DNA of 64,000 bases from VRUE01 sp963699225 (lineage in GTDB: Bacteria > Actinomycetota > Thermoleophilia > Solirubrobacterales > 70-9), in the NCBI GenBank assembly GCA_963699225.1, contig OY969423.1, forward strand, positions 2,170,001 through 2,234,000, in the 5' to 3' direction. This document shows positions 47,801-55,815 of the stretch, in pieces. Each line of letters begins with the position of its first letter. Position 1 is the first letter of the stretch. Both the position numbers and the translations under genes were made by a program. The notes beneath the pieces are model-generated. The model did no database searches, was not told the origin of the DNA, and saw only the letters and a list, made by a program, of their open reading frames with translations.

Positions 47801-48629
47801 CGTACTCGGCGCAGATCTGCGTTAGGGCGGGGGAGCGGCTGACGTCGATTCGGTTCTGGTGGCGGCTCAACACCCCGGGTTTGCGCGGATCGAAACCGCT
47901 GAAGTGAAAGAAGCGAAGCGGCTCGCCGTCAACGCGATATTCGCCGTCTTGCGCGGCGCTCTCGAAGCGCCGTGCCGGCAGGTTCCAGTAGGCGACGTTG
48001 AAGCCTGGATCGCGGAGGACGTTGAGGTCAGGCCATAGTCCGGGGACGAGATCAATCCAGCGCTGGTCGACGAAATAGCCGCTCTCAGGGTCGATCACGC
48101 AGTGCTGCTCGAGGCGCTCCGCCCACCAGTCGAGCAGCGAATCCGCGGTGTCACCCGCCCCGAGCGCGATGAACCCGAGGTTGTAGGCGCCGGCGATCAG
48201 GATGTCCTCGTCGCTTGGCTTGAGGCCGTCGCGGGGGAGGGGCGCGGTGAAGTGGGGCGTGAGGACGACTCCGTGCTGCTTTGCCCGGCGGTCGATCTCC
48301 GCCAGCGAAGCGGCGACGCGGATGTCGGGGTCGAGGTAGGTGATCGCCTCGACCCCGGGCTGCTGAAGCAGGTGTTTCAACAGCCACGGCTTGACCGCGG
48401 TGGAGAACTCGACGACGTCGTAGGAGGCGGCCATCTGCTCGGCGTCCGGTAGCCCGATCTGGTCGATGCGAATCAGCTCGAAGGGCTCGCCGGCGGGGTC
48501 GAGGTAATCGTCGAAGTCGTCGATGACCAAGACGCTGCAACTGCCCTCGGGGTCGACGGACCTAAAGGACTCGGCGAGGACGCGCGCGTGGGCGACGTAG
48601 TTCTTGGCGATAATGGTGCAGATGTTCAT
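44736..48629 (-). CDS. 1297-residue fusion: GT-A-like domain, GT4 glycosyltransferase, coiled coil, SAM methyltransferase
   Basis: Start ATG 48629 has GAGGAA before it; an upstream ATG at 48710 is less likely. Residues 1-330 look like a GT-A transferase (M-N-I-C-T-I-I-A-K-N-Y-V-A-H-A, then T-Y-L-D-P-D-I-R-V with a D-P-D metal motif). Residues about 405-800 are a GT-B GT4 domain (G-V-N-L-A-G-Y-L-S-S-E-L-G-V-G-E-A, F-R-R-K-N-P, S-L-H-R-S-E-G-L-G-L-T-M-A-E-A-M). Residues about 870-1080 are charged helix/coiled coil. Residues about 1085-1290 are a methyltransferase (V-L-D-A-G-C-G-R-G-E-F-L, V-I-E-H-L). It could add two sugars and a methyl cap to one glycan. The coiled coil resembles chain-length rulers. 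Confidence 0.85.
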   Translation of the reverse strand: MNICTIIAKNYVAHARVLAESFRSVDPEGSCSVLVIDDFDDYLDPAGEPFELIRIDQIGLPDAEQMAASYDVVEFSTAVKPWLLKHLLQQPGVEAITYLDPDIRVAASLAEIDRRAKQHGVVLTPHFTAPLPRDGLKPSDEDILIAGAYNLGFIALGAGDTADSLLDWWAERLEQHCVIDPESGYFVDQRWIDLVPGLWPDLNVLRDPGFNVAYWNLPARRFESAAQDGEYRVDGEPLRFFHFSGFDPRKPGVLSRHQNRIDVSRSPALTQICAEYAAALLDHGYSEAKDWPYGWDLLPNGVRLDRPARLLHRRAVQEKAIESSIFTRRGAKRFAKYATESSDGGATRYAHAVHESRADLQQAFPDIEGRDGAEFARWMREQTDGVSEQLLPSAAGASNGSARPSAPEGKALGVNLAGYLSSELGVGEAARQVLSALEACQVPTATIDVPVDSSLMPAALGKLAESDLPFEFNLICVNADMLPELAGAASPELLEGRHSAGLWFWEVGQFPERWQGSFDYLDEVWVASEHVAEALRPQAPVPVNTVRIPVTPIPPAALSRAELGLPEGFCFLFVFDFRSVFRRKNPLGIIEAFREAFEPGSGPSLVIKSVSGDAFAKEAKALADAAASHPDIHLIEETVEPEVKNAMIQSCDCYVSLHRSEGLGLTMAEAMYFERPVIATAYSGNLDFMSEENSYLVKHSMAKIGADAGPYPPEAEWAEPDLRQAASLMREIFEQPDAAAARGRRAAADIRRTHSPRAAGEQIAGRVAEARRQRVLARFEAHSAAGENGGGQERGHGAALVPIAPAALVPEGDPASGQAQLHHLLRFGDPPPRRGAGRFRAFLKRFYMRLLRPYASHQQRINLSTATAIDELGAMLRRLEARTGKADDELRSHLDDELTAVRARLSLVKADTSRALELPRVVEKRTAALRSSIEQTDAGLAAALERLDEFASSTSARERERDQREAERDEREAKTRRATGAIDTRLTTVDAEHAATRKWLGSLTSDVDATFNRDRATVEDLRETQERLWAEAEAALASLREQAEDARETLRAANASPYMAEDRFAAHTHPLLGEVVGFATSPEGVTDEGYRGFEDLFRGPEEMIRDRQATYLNLVGGFAPVLDAGCGRGEFLDLLREKGVEYRGVDRDPGMVARCRQKGHEGVEEADLLDLLEGLEPDSLGTVFSAQVIEHLDLGQLQRLLELSLARLRPGGLFIAETVNPHSPAALKAFWVDPSHRQPLFPETMLALCQLAGYAGADVFCPQGSGEWESDRLSQGEYAILAVAPERGGRPRRPRES

Positions 48630-48656
48630 CTTGATTCCTCTGGCAGCGGCCCGATC

Positions 48657-49406
48657 ATGACTGAGGGTCGGGCACAAGAGCTCGTCGACTCGGTCGGCTC
48701 CTGGTACCACCGGATAGAGGTAGCTCCAGGCCTGATCACTCCCGGCGTCAACGACTCCCAGCTCGTCCTCGAATCCCTCAATCTACCCGCTGATCTGTCT
48801 GGCCTGCGCGTCCTAGACATCGGTACCCGCGATGGTTTCTTCGCTTTCGAGTGCGAGCGCCGCGGCGCCGCGGTTACCGCGATCGACTACATGCCGCCGG
48901 AGGAGACCGGCTTCCTGGTCGCGCGCGAGCTGCTCGGCTCGCGGGTCGAGTTCATCCAGGAGAATGTCTATGAGCTTTCCCATGAGCGCTACGGAGGATT
49001 CGATCTCGTCCTCTTCCTCGGGGTCCTATACCACCTGCGCGATCCGATGCTCGCTCTTGACAGCGTCTGGAACGTCGCCCGTGGACGTTTGATCGTCGAG
49101 ACGCAGGTGATCGACGATGCCCTGCTGACTGCGCCAGGTGAGTTCAAAAGGCTGGTTGACCTCAGTCCCGAGCTGCCCCCGGTGCCGCTCATGCAGTTCT
49201 ACCCCGGGGACGCGCTCAACGGCGACCCCACCTGCGTTTGGGCGCCAAACGAGGCCTGCCTCAAGGCGATGCTGGAGGAGACCGGATTTGAGGTCGAGTC
49301 GCAACTGCGCATCGGCCAGCGGGGGATCGCATTCGCCAATTGGAGTGACGATCACGAACGCGCCTACTGGCGACGGCGCGATCGCACGGTGGGAAGGCTG
49401 GTTTGA
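48657..49406 (+). CDS. SAM-dependent methyltransferase (DUF1698/CmoB-like)
   Basis: The 249-residue protein is counted from ATG 48657, 27 bases from the divergent big fusion gene. S-W-Y-H-R-I-E-V-A-P-G-L-I-T-P-G is the entry motif of the DUF1698/mo5U34-methyltransferase-like group. SAM motif I is V-L-D-I-G-T-R-D-G-F-F-A-F-E-C, then A-I-D-Y and F-D-L-V-L-F-L-G-V-L-Y-H-L-R-D-P. Real CmoB modifies tRNA. In a glycan locus a sugar-methyltransferase role is more likely. The stop overlaps the next start by three bases. Confidence 0.85.
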   Translation: MTEGRAQELVDSVGSWYHRIEVAPGLITPGVNDSQLVLESLNLPADLSGLRVLDIGTRDGFFAFECERRGAAVTAIDYMPPEETGFLVARELLGSRVEFIQENVYELSHERYGGFDLVLFLGVLYHLRDPMLALDSVWNVARGRLIVETQVIDDALLTAPGEFKRLVDLSPELPPVPLMQFYPGDALNGDPTCVWAPNEACLKAMLEETGFEVESQLRIGQRGIAFANWSDDHERAYWRRRDRTVGRLV

Positions 49407-50209
49407 TTTCCGAGCTGCCGTTTCCACCGCTGGAGATGCGGGAAAACGTCGGGCCGACGCAGACCGCGGCCTTCGACAACCCCTACGGCGAGCCGATCTT
49501 CCCCGACCTGCCCGCCGAGGCCTACCGGTCCATCCTCGACTTCGGTTGCGGCTGCGGGCGCCTCGCCCGCCAGCTGATCCAGCAGCAGCCCCAGCCGGCC
49601 CACTACCTCGGGATCGACCTGCACGCGGGGATGATCGAGTGGTGCCAGGCAAACCTCGCCCCCCACGCTTCGGGGTTCGAGTTTCGCCACCACGATGTCT
49701 TTTACGAGGCCTGGAATCCCGGCGAGGGCAAGCCGGCGACCGCCCCCTTCCCGAGCGAGGACGGGTCCCGCACGCTGGTCATCGCCCACTCCGTCTTCAC
49801 CCACTTGATCCAGGCCCACGCCGAGTACTACCTGAGCGAGGTGGCGCGGGTCCTAGCCGGCGACGGGGTCTTCGAGGCGACCTGGTTTCTCTTCGACAAG
49901 CGGGGGATGCCGATGATGCAGGAGTTCCAGAACGCCCTCTACATCAACGATGTCGATCCCACGAACGCGGTGATCTTCGACCGCGCCTGGCTGGTCGAGA
50001 CGGCGGGAAAGAACGGTTTGGCGATCGCCTCCGTACTGCCCCCGAAAGCGCGTGGCTTCCACTGGCGGGTGAGGATGAAGCTGGGCGAGACGGGGTTCAC
50101 GGTCGCCGACTTTCCCGAGGACGGGGCACCGATCTCCAGCGAGGGCATCCGGGCCGCGGTTGCGCCCGGGCTCGCCGGGGACCAAGCGGAGACCGCTCAG
50201 ACTTCGTAG
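49403..50209 (+). CDS. SAM-dependent methyltransferase
   Basis: The 268-residue protein starts at TTG 49403 within the previous stop region. Motif I is I-L-D-F-G-C-G-C-G-R-L-A-R-Q, followed by Y-L-G-I-D-L-H-A-G-M-I-E-W-C (acidic ribose-binding end), and a motif IV-like V-I-A-H-S-V-F-T-H-L. The fold is class I. C-terminal strands (G-F-H-W-R-V-R-M-K-L) may shape the acceptor pocket. Tandem placement with another methyltransferase suggests decoration of the same polysaccharide. The acceptor is unknown. Confidence 0.85.
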   Translation: MISELPFPPLEMRENVGPTQTAAFDNPYGEPIFPDLPAEAYRSILDFGCGCGRLARQLIQQQPQPAHYLGIDLHAGMIEWCQANLAPHASGFEFRHHDVFYEAWNPGEGKPATAPFPSEDGSRTLVIAHSVFTHLIQAHAEYYLSEVARVLAGDGVFEATWFLFDKRGMPMMQEFQNALYINDVDPTNAVIFDRAWLVETAGKNGLAIASVLPPKARGFHWRVRMKLGETGFTVADFPEDGAPISSEGIRAAVAPGLAGDQAETAQTS

Positions 50210-51120
50210 CCGAGCTCGGTGAGCTCGGCGCCCATCGCCGCCGCGAAGCGCGCCGCCACCTCTTCGGGCATCTCGCCTCGCCAGCGCCCGACCGAGGCTT
50301 CTGGGCTGTTCGCGGTGATGTGTTTTCCGAACCCCTCGCGCCGTTTCACCACGGCGCCGGCATCGAGGCGGACTCCGAGCCACTTGCCCAGCCGCTCCGC
50401 CTCGGCCGGCAGGTCGGTAATCAGGCTCTCGTATCTGAGGATCGGCATCTCGCCCTTGCCCGCTTGCGCCTGCAGCCAGCCGAGGCGCGTCTTCTGCTGC
50501 GCGATGAACTCATCGAGGTAGGACTCCTCCGGTGCGCCGTCGGCAATGGGCAGGAAGGTCCCACCCTCTCCTTTGCGGCGGCGGTGGAAAGCGACACTTG
50601 ACTGCCAGACGTCGCGCGGGTCGCGCAGCAGGGCAATCAGGTTCAGCTGGGGAAGCGGAACTTCGCCGGCGCGAAGCTCCCAGCTCTCGGCGTTCTTCTG
50701 CGCGTAGTAGCGGACCGCCAGACTCGGATCGCCAAACTCGGCTCGCATCGCCTCGCGGGCACGCTTCGAGAACTCGCTCCAGACCGCTGCGAAGACCGCC
50801 TCGGCAAAGCTCTCAGGGCCATTGCCGGCGATCAGCGTCCGTTGCAGCCAGGGAACCGGACCGAGCACGTGGGCGTTCTTCAGCGAGTCGGTGTGCGCCA
50901 GGTTGTCGAGGCTCCACTTGCTTTCGTCCCATCGGCCCTGCTCGGGCAGGCGCGACCACTGCAGCAGGTAGTTGAAATACCGCTGCTCATAGGGGTAGAC
51001 CCGGTCGAAGGCGATCTCGGGCGCGGTGGCGAGCAACTGCATCGCCAGGGTCGTCCCGTCCCGTCCCGATCCATCGACGAGGATCGGGATCAGGCCGGCC
51101 TCCTCGTTGTGGTCAGCCAC
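50197..51120 (-). CDS. Sulfotransferase-family protein
   Basis: The 307-residue protein has the 5'-PAPS phosphate loop near its start: L-V-D-G-S-G-R-D-G-T-T-L-A-M-Q-L-L. The 3'-phosphate site is A-L-L-R-D-P-R-D-V-W-Q-S-S at about residue 188. F-G-K-H-I-T-A-N and R-W-R-G-E-M-P lie near the C-terminus, as in bacterial sulfotransferases. It would move sulfate from PAPS to a hydroxyl of a glycan or lipid. The gene ends inside the methyltransferase gene on the other strand (13-base overlap) and its start overlaps the lipoprotein stop by eight bases. Confidence 0.84.
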   Translation of the reverse strand: MADHNEEAGLIPILVDGSGRDGTTLAMQLLATAPEIAFDRVYPYEQRYFNYLLQWSRLPEQGRWDESKWSLDNLAHTDSLKNAHVLGPVPWLQRTLIAGNGPESFAEAVFAAVWSEFSKRAREAMRAEFGDPSLAVRYYAQKNAESWELRAGEVPLPQLNLIALLRDPRDVWQSSVAFHRRRKGEGGTFLPIADGAPEESYLDEFIAQQKTRLGWLQAQAGKGEMPILRYESLITDLPAEAERLGKWLGVRLDAGAVVKRREGFGKHITANSPEASVGRWRGEMPEEVAARFAAAMGAELTELGYEV

Positions 51121-51625
51121 TCGAGGCTTCGGCGCGCTGCAGCTTCTGGACGATCAGGTCCAGGAACAGGGTGGTGGCGATCTTCCATTCCCCGTTCTTG
51201 CGTTCCATCTGCAGCGTGACCTCGCGGGGAGCCGCCCCGGGCTTCTTCCAGTTGATCGCGACGACTGCCTGGTTGCCCTTGGTTTTGACCGAGGCGACCT
51301 TGACGCTGCCGTCCAGCTGGCCGACGACGTAGTTGAACTGACCGGCGAGGTTGGGCAGGCTCGGCGGTTCGGCGTAGAGGGTGCGGGCGAGTTCGGCTTC
51401 GTTCAGCTGCACCGTCCGCCACCATTCCAGCGCGGTGTGCTGGGCCGTCCCTTCCTTGTAGCGGTCGATTTCGGCTTCCGAGACCGCCGCGCCTTCAGCT
51501 TCGCCGGAGGCGCTGCTCGTCGCGGTGGAGGTGCTGGTGCTCGCACCGCCGCAGCCCACGCCGACGACGACGAGCGCCGCCAGGGCGACGAGCACGAGGC
51601 ATCTATACAGACGTCCAGCGAGCAT
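51113..51625 (-). CDS. Lipoprotein of unknown function
   Basis: The 170-residue protein has a lipoprotein signal (hydrophobic stretch ending V-V-G-V-G-C, lipobox Cys at about residue 25) followed by a Ser/Thr/Ala linker. The mature part looks like a small alpha+beta, NTF2-like or SnoaL-like domain: T-A-L-E-W-W-R-T-V-Q-L-N-E, V-A-S-V-K-T-K-G-N-Q-A-V-V-A-I-N-W and V-T-L-Q-M-E-R-K-N-G-E-W-K-I. No catalytic residues are evident. It is first in a two-gene transcript with the sulfotransferase and diverges from the GT4 gene. Confidence 0.75.
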   Translation of the reverse strand: MLAGRLYRCLVLVALAALVVVGVGCGGASTSTSTATSSASGEAEGAAVSEAEIDRYKEGTAQHTALEWWRTVQLNEAELARTLYAEPPSLPNLAGQFNYVVGQLDGSVKVASVKTKGNQAVVAINWKKPGAAPREVTLQMERKNGEWKIATTLFLDLIVQKLQRAEASSG

Positions 51626-51675
51626 CGGCCGCGGAAGACTACCCGGACCGGCACCCGTATGCTGGGCCCGGCGGG

Positions 51676-52932
51676 ATGATCGAAGGCAAACGGATATGCG
51701 TGGTCGTTCACTACGAGGGGATGAGCGGCGCGCTGCGCTCCTTGCGCCACCGCCTGGGAGCGATTGCCGGGGACGCCTCGATCGAGTTCGTGGTGCCCGG
51801 GCCAGGACCAGCCGGCCAGGACCTTGCCGCGATTGGAGCCGTTCGGGAGCTGCCCTTTTCCGCTCTCACCTTCCCCGGCACGGTGGCGGGCAGCCCCCGT
51901 CACGCGGTCGGTTTGGCCCGTCAGGTGGGGCGCTTTCGCGATCACTTTCGACGTTTCCAGCCCGATCTGGTGATCACGACCTCGATGATGGTGCCGACGG
52001 CGGTACTGGCCGCGCGGCGCCAGGGGATCCCGGTTCTGGTCCACGCATCCGAGCTGCTCAACGCGGAACGTCTGCCCTCGCCGGCTAAGCGGGCGACTGC
52101 CCACGGCCTAGTTAAGAGCACGGCTCGCTGGGCGACCGCGGTGGTCGCTTGCTCGCATCTGGTTGCGAGGCAGTTCGAGGACGCGGGCATCGGGGTCGAG
52201 ACGCTCTACCCGCCGATCGCGGTACCGAGCGAGCCGGGCGATCGGGCCGGATCTCGCCGCCGCTACGGGATCTCGCCGGAGCAAGCCTGCGTGGCGATGG
52301 TGGGCAGCGTCACCCGCGGGAGGGGTCAGGATCTGCTGCTGCGAGCAATGCCGATGATCCGGGCGCGAGTGCCCGGCGCCTGCTGCCTCGTCGTCGGCGA
52401 ACCATTTGACCGCGAACGCGACCTCGACTACCGCCGCCGTCTCGACAACCTCGTGCGGGAGCTCGAGATCGAGGACGCGGTCAGCTTCACCGGTGCCGTC
52501 GATCGGATCGCCGATGTCTACGCGGCGGCTGACGTGGTGGTCAACCCGGCCCGCATCCCCGAGTCCTTCGGCCGGGTTGCCTGCGAGGCGCTCGTGGCCG
52601 GCCGGCCCGTTGTCTCGGCGAGGACGGGTGCCGTCGCCGAGGTACTCGATCACGAGCGGACGGCGCTGCTGGTTGAGCCCGACGCCCCCGAAGAGCTCGC
52701 CGGGGCGACCGTCCGGTTGCTGGAGGATCGCGAGCTGGTGGCAAGGATGACGGCAGCCGGCCGCGATGATGTGCAGCGGCGATTCGAGCCGGAGCAGATC
52801 GCGGCGCGCTTCAGGCAGATCGTTGAGGAGACGCTGGCAGCCGCGCAGGTTCGACAGCCAGGCGCGCGGCCTCCAGCTCCCTTAGCTCGGCCCGCCGATC
52901 CCGCCGAAGCACCCGCTTTGCGAGCACCCTGA
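51676..52932 (+). CDS. Glycosyltransferase family 4 (GT-B)
   Basis: The 418-residue protein has the GT-B layout. The N-terminal domain ends near residue 190 with V-V-A-C-S-H-L-V-A-R-Q-F. The C-terminal domain reads V-A-M-V-G-S-V-T-R-G-R-G-Q-D-L-L-L-R-A-M, V-S-F-T-G-A-V-D-R-I-A-D-V-Y-A-A-A-D and the donor motif P-E-S-F-G-R-V-A-C-E-A-L-V-A-G (E-x7-E). It would add a sugar from an NDP-sugar on the cytosolic face. The last 122 bases overlap the opposite-strand GT2 gene, and the Pro/Ala-rich tail they encode may be dispensable. Confidence 0.88.
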   Translation: MIEGKRICVVVHYEGMSGALRSLRHRLGAIAGDASIEFVVPGPGPAGQDLAAIGAVRELPFSALTFPGTVAGSPRHAVGLARQVGRFRDHFRRFQPDLVITTSMMVPTAVLAARRQGIPVLVHASELLNAERLPSPAKRATAHGLVKSTARWATAVVACSHLVARQFEDAGIGVETLYPPIAVPSEPGDRAGSRRRYGISPEQACVAMVGSVTRGRGQDLLLRAMPMIRARVPGACCLVVGEPFDRERDLDYRRRLDNLVRELEIEDAVSFTGAVDRIADVYAAADVVVNPARIPESFGRVACEALVAGRPVVSARTGAVAEVLDHERTALLVEPDAPEELAGATVRLLEDRELVARMTAAGRDDVQRRFEPEQIAARFRQIVEETLAAAQVRQPGARPPAPLARPADPAEAPALRAP

Positions 52933-53743
52933 GACGCAGGTTCGCCCGCGTCGCCCACCAAGCCCGCCGCTCCGCGGCCGGCCCGTAGGCCCGGCTGACG
53001 ACCGCCCGGCGGTTGGCAGCGGCGACTCGCTCCGGTCCCTCCGCCCAGCGCCGCTCGCTCGACCCCCGGCGCCGGTGGATGACCTGGGCCAGCTCCGGAC
53101 ACAGAAAGGAGGGCACGCCGGCTTTGGCGGCACGCAGGCCGAGGTCCATGTCCTCGGCGTAGAGGTGGATCGCGGGGTCGAATGGCCCCAGCTCGCTCAA
53201 CAGCGATCGCGGCGCGGCGATGCAGGCGCCTGAGAGCCAGGCGACCGGGGTGGCCGAGTGCAGGCGCCACGGCTCGGTCCGCCGTCGCCACGGCTCGGGC
53301 TGCAGTGCGCCCGGGGTGAGCGCGCCGATCCACGGCCAGAGGCCAACCGGATCGCCGCCCGCCGACGGCTGCAGCGAGCGGTCGGGGTTGAGCAATCGCG
53401 GTCCGGCAAGACAGCGGCGCGCCCGCGCGAAGGCGGCCAGCCGGGCGAGCCCGTCGTCGATCAGCTCGGTGTCAGGGTTGAGCAGAACGAGGTTTTCTGC
53501 CCGCGCCGTGCCGACGCCGATGTTGACTGCCTCGCCGAAGCCGCGGTTGGAGTCGAGCTGCTTGAAGCGCGTTCGCCCGCCCCACTCTCGCGCTGCCACC
53601 TCGGGTTCGTCGCGCGAGTCGTTGTCGATCACGATCAGCTCCGCCTCCGGATCGAGCTTGCCGTTCATCGAGCGGGCCAGGGTGGCGAGGTGATCGGCAC
53701 ATTCCCAGGTGACGACCACCAGGGCCAGTCCGCCGTCGCTCAA
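52811..53743 (-). CDS. Glycosyltransferase family 2 (rhamnosyltransferase-like)
   Basis: The 310-residue protein is counted from TTG 53743, which overlaps the permease stop as TTGA; the open frame upstream is in the permease shadow. GT-A motifs: V-V-V-T-W, V-I-D-N-D-S-R-D, L-D-S-N-R-G-F-G-E-A-V-N, L-L-N-P-D-T-E-L (D-x-D equivalent), and L-S-G-A-C…Y-A-E-D-M-D-L-G-L-R-A. This is the WbbL-like pattern of rhamnosyl and related transferases. It is last in the exporter operon. Confidence 0.87.
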   Translation of the reverse strand: MSDGGLALVVVTWECADHLATLARSMNGKLDPEAELIVIDNDSRDEPEVAAREWGGRTRFKQLDSNRGFGEAVNIGVGTARAENLVLLNPDTELIDDGLARLAAFARARRCLAGPRLLNPDRSLQPSAGGDPVGLWPWIGALTPGALQPEPWRRRTEPWRLHSATPVAWLSGACIAAPRSLLSELGPFDPAIHLYAEDMDLGLRAAKAGVPSFLCPELAQVIHRRRGSSERRWAEGPERVAAANRRAVVSRAYGPAAERRAWWATRANLRLRVLAKRVLRRDRRAELRELEAARLAVEPARLPASPQRSA

Positions 53744-54594
53744 AGCAGCTCGGCGAGCGTCCGCACCTTGCGCCGGAAGAGCAGCAGGGCGAAGACGCAT
53801 ACCGCGAGGAAGGCGATGCCCGGGCCGATCCATCCCCAGGGGCCGCCAGCGGCCTCGAGCACGCCGGGAGCCGACGGGTCCACTGCCCACTTACGCATCA
53901 GCTCGAAGATCGGCGCCAGCGGGTTGACGATCAGCATCCAACGGAAGTCGGAGGGGATCTGTTCCGCCGGGTACATGACCGGCGAGGCGTAGAAGAGGGC
54001 GAGCGAGGCCACCGTCCAAATCTGGGCCACGTCGCGGAACTGGACGAAGAGGGTCGAGAGCGCAAAGCAGGACGCCGTCGTGAAGACCAGTATCGCGAGC
54101 AGGAGTAGGGGCACCAGGATCCAGGTGTTCAGCGGCTCCAGCCCGGTGGCGAAGAGAATCGCCAGCACCGCCACCATGTTGAGCGAGAAGGTGAAGACAG
54201 AGGTAAGCACGACCGAGAGCGGGACCACCGCACGGGGGAACTCCATCTTGCGCAGCACGCCCTCGCTGGAGACCATCGCCCGCACCGCGCGGCCGCTGGC
54301 ATCGGCGAAGAACTGGAACAGCATCAGGTTGAGCAGCAGCACGGCGGGATAGTTGCCGACCCCGGCGCCGACCCCGAGCACGTGGCTGAAGACGAGGTAG
54401 ATCACGCCGAACATCGCCAGGGGCCGCGCCAAGGTCCAGATGTAGCCGAGCACCGAGCCGGCGTAGACGAGCTTGAACTCGGCGACTGAGCTGAGCCAGA
54501 GCAGGTTCCAGAAGCGCCGCGGCTCGACCCCGAGCGCCTGTGGCCCCGAGATATCGCGCAGGGTGAGCTCCGCGGCCGGCGCGGCCGAGGTCAT
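53740..54594 (-). CDS. ABC-2 type polysaccharide export permease (TagG/Wzm-like)
   Basis: The 284-residue protein is counted from ATG 54594, which overlaps the ATPase stop (ATGA). Six hydrophobic helices are present, with the ABC-2 pattern L-A-R-P-L-A-M-F-G-V-I-Y-L-V-F-S, L-L-N-L-M-L-F-Q-F-F, R-K-M-E-F-P-R and F-Y-A-S-P-V-M-Y-P-A-E-Q-I-P. W-N-L-L-W-L-S-S-V-A-E-F-K-L-V-Y-A-G-S-V-L-G-Y precedes helix 1, as in O-antigen/teichoic-acid exporters. With the ATPase it would carry a finished lipid-linked glycan across the membrane. Confidence 0.9.
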   Translation of the reverse strand: MTSAAPAAELTLRDISGPQALGVEPRRFWNLLWLSSVAEFKLVYAGSVLGYIWTLARPLAMFGVIYLVFSHVLGVGAGVGNYPAVLLLNLMLFQFFADASGRAVRAMVSSEGVLRKMEFPRAVVPLSVVLTSVFTFSLNMVAVLAILFATGLEPLNTWILVPLLLLAILVFTTASCFALSTLFVQFRDVAQIWTVASLALFYASPVMYPAEQIPSDFRWMLIVNPLAPIFELMRKWAVDPSAPGVLEAAGGPWGWIGPGIAFLAVCVFALLLFRRKVRTLAELL

Positions 54595-55796
54595 TGCTCC
54601 ACCACCTTGAGGGTCGGCGTGCCCTCGGTGGGCGTCTCGGACTCCTCGGCGACCGGCGGGATTCCCTCGTCCTGGTAGCGCCGCGCGACCTCGGCGGGAT
54701 CGCCGTCGAGAGCGATCTTGCCGTCGCTGAGCAGGATGCCGCGATCGCAGTCCTTGGCCATCGTGTCCATCGAGTGAGTGACGAAGACGATCGTCTTGCC
54801 CTCCTCCCGCAGTCGGCGCAATCGCTCGAGGCACTTGCTGCGGAACTCCGCGTCGCCGACGGCGAGCACCTCGTCGATCAGGAGGATGTCGGCGTCGACC
54901 TGGGCCATCACGGCAAAGGCGAGGCGGACGCGCATTCCCGAGGAGTAGTTCTTCAACTTGACGTTGCCGAAGGCCTCGAGCCCGGCAAAGGACATGATCT
55001 CCGGATAGAGCGAGCGCACCTCGTCGGGGGCCAAGCCCATCATCACGCCGCTGATCATCACGTTGTCGAAGGCCGCGAGCTCGGGGTTGAGGCCGACCCC
55101 CAGCTCGATGAAGGGAGCCACCCGGCCCGCCATCCGCACCGTCCCCTGATCGGCGGTGTAGACGTTGGCGAGGATCTTCAGCAGGGTGCTCTTGCCGGAG
55201 CCGTTGGCGCCGGCAATGCCGAGGAACTCTCCCTGTCTGACGTCGAAGGAGATGCCCTGCAGCGCCCGCAGGTCGGTGCCCCTGCGGCTGCGAATCGGGT
55301 GCAGCACCTGCTCCTTCAGGGTTTCCATCTGGTGGGCCGGGATCCTGAACTTCTTCTTCAGCTCGCGCACCTCGATTACGGCAGCATCGGCGAGGACACG
55401 GAGGGGGACCGGCTTCGCCAGTGGTTCCGGCTCTGCGGCCGTCTCATCCTCTGCCGCTGCTTCGGGGGCTTGCTTTTGCTCCGTGGCGGGCTCTGGTTTC
55501 GCGGCGGACTCCCTGGCGAGCTGCTTGTCGGTGACCCGCAACGAGGCCTCGAGCGCGGCTTCCAGCCGCGCCTTTTCCATCTGCGCGACGTTGAGGGCGC
55601 CGTGCAGGTTGGCGGCCTGCGTCGCGGTCTCCGCGAGCAGGGCGTGCAGTCGCTCGCTCTCGGCGCGCAGGGCGCGGTCCTCGCCGCGCAGCGCCGCCCG
55701 CTCGCCCTCCGATGCGGCAAGTGCTTCTTGCAGGGCGCAGCGGTGCGCGATCGCTCGCGACAGCTCTCCCTTCAGTCGCTCGATTTCCTCGGTCAC
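54591..55796 (-). CDS. ABC transporter ATPase for polysaccharide export, with N-terminal coiled coil
   Basis: The 401-residue protein starts at GTG 55796. Residues 1-95 are a heptad-like coiled coil (L-R-G-E-D-R-A-L-R-A-E-S-E-R-L-H), followed by an acidic Glu/Pro/Ala linker to about 135. The ATPase domain has Walker A G-A-N-G-S-G-K-S-T, the signature N-Y-S-S-G-M-R-V-R-L and Walker B I-L-L-I-D-E-V-L-A-V-G-D, then V-T-H-S. L-Q-G-I-S-F-D-V-R-Q-G-E and the S-S-G signature place it with TagH/Wzt. Wzt usually has a C-terminal carbohydrate-binding extension; here the extension is N-terminal. It starts the three-gene operon with permease and GT2. Confidence 0.9.
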   Translation of the reverse strand: MTEEIERLKGELSRAIAHRCALQEALAASEGERAALRGEDRALRAESERLHALLAETATQAANLHGALNVAQMEKARLEAALEASLRVTDKQLARESAAKPEPATEQKQAPEAAAEDETAAEPEPLAKPVPLRVLADAAVIEVRELKKKFRIPAHQMETLKEQVLHPIRSRRGTDLRALQGISFDVRQGEFLGIAGANGSGKSTLLKILANVYTADQGTVRMAGRVAPFIELGVGLNPELAAFDNVMISGVMMGLAPDEVRSLYPEIMSFAGLEAFGNVKLKNYSSGMRVRLAFAVMAQVDADILLIDEVLAVGDAEFRSKCLERLRRLREEGKTIVFVTHSMDTMAKDCDRGILLSDGKIALDGDPAEVARRYQDEGIPPVAEESETPTEGTPTLKVVEQ

Positions 55797-55815
55797 CGGC
55801 GCCTAAAGTAGCCGA

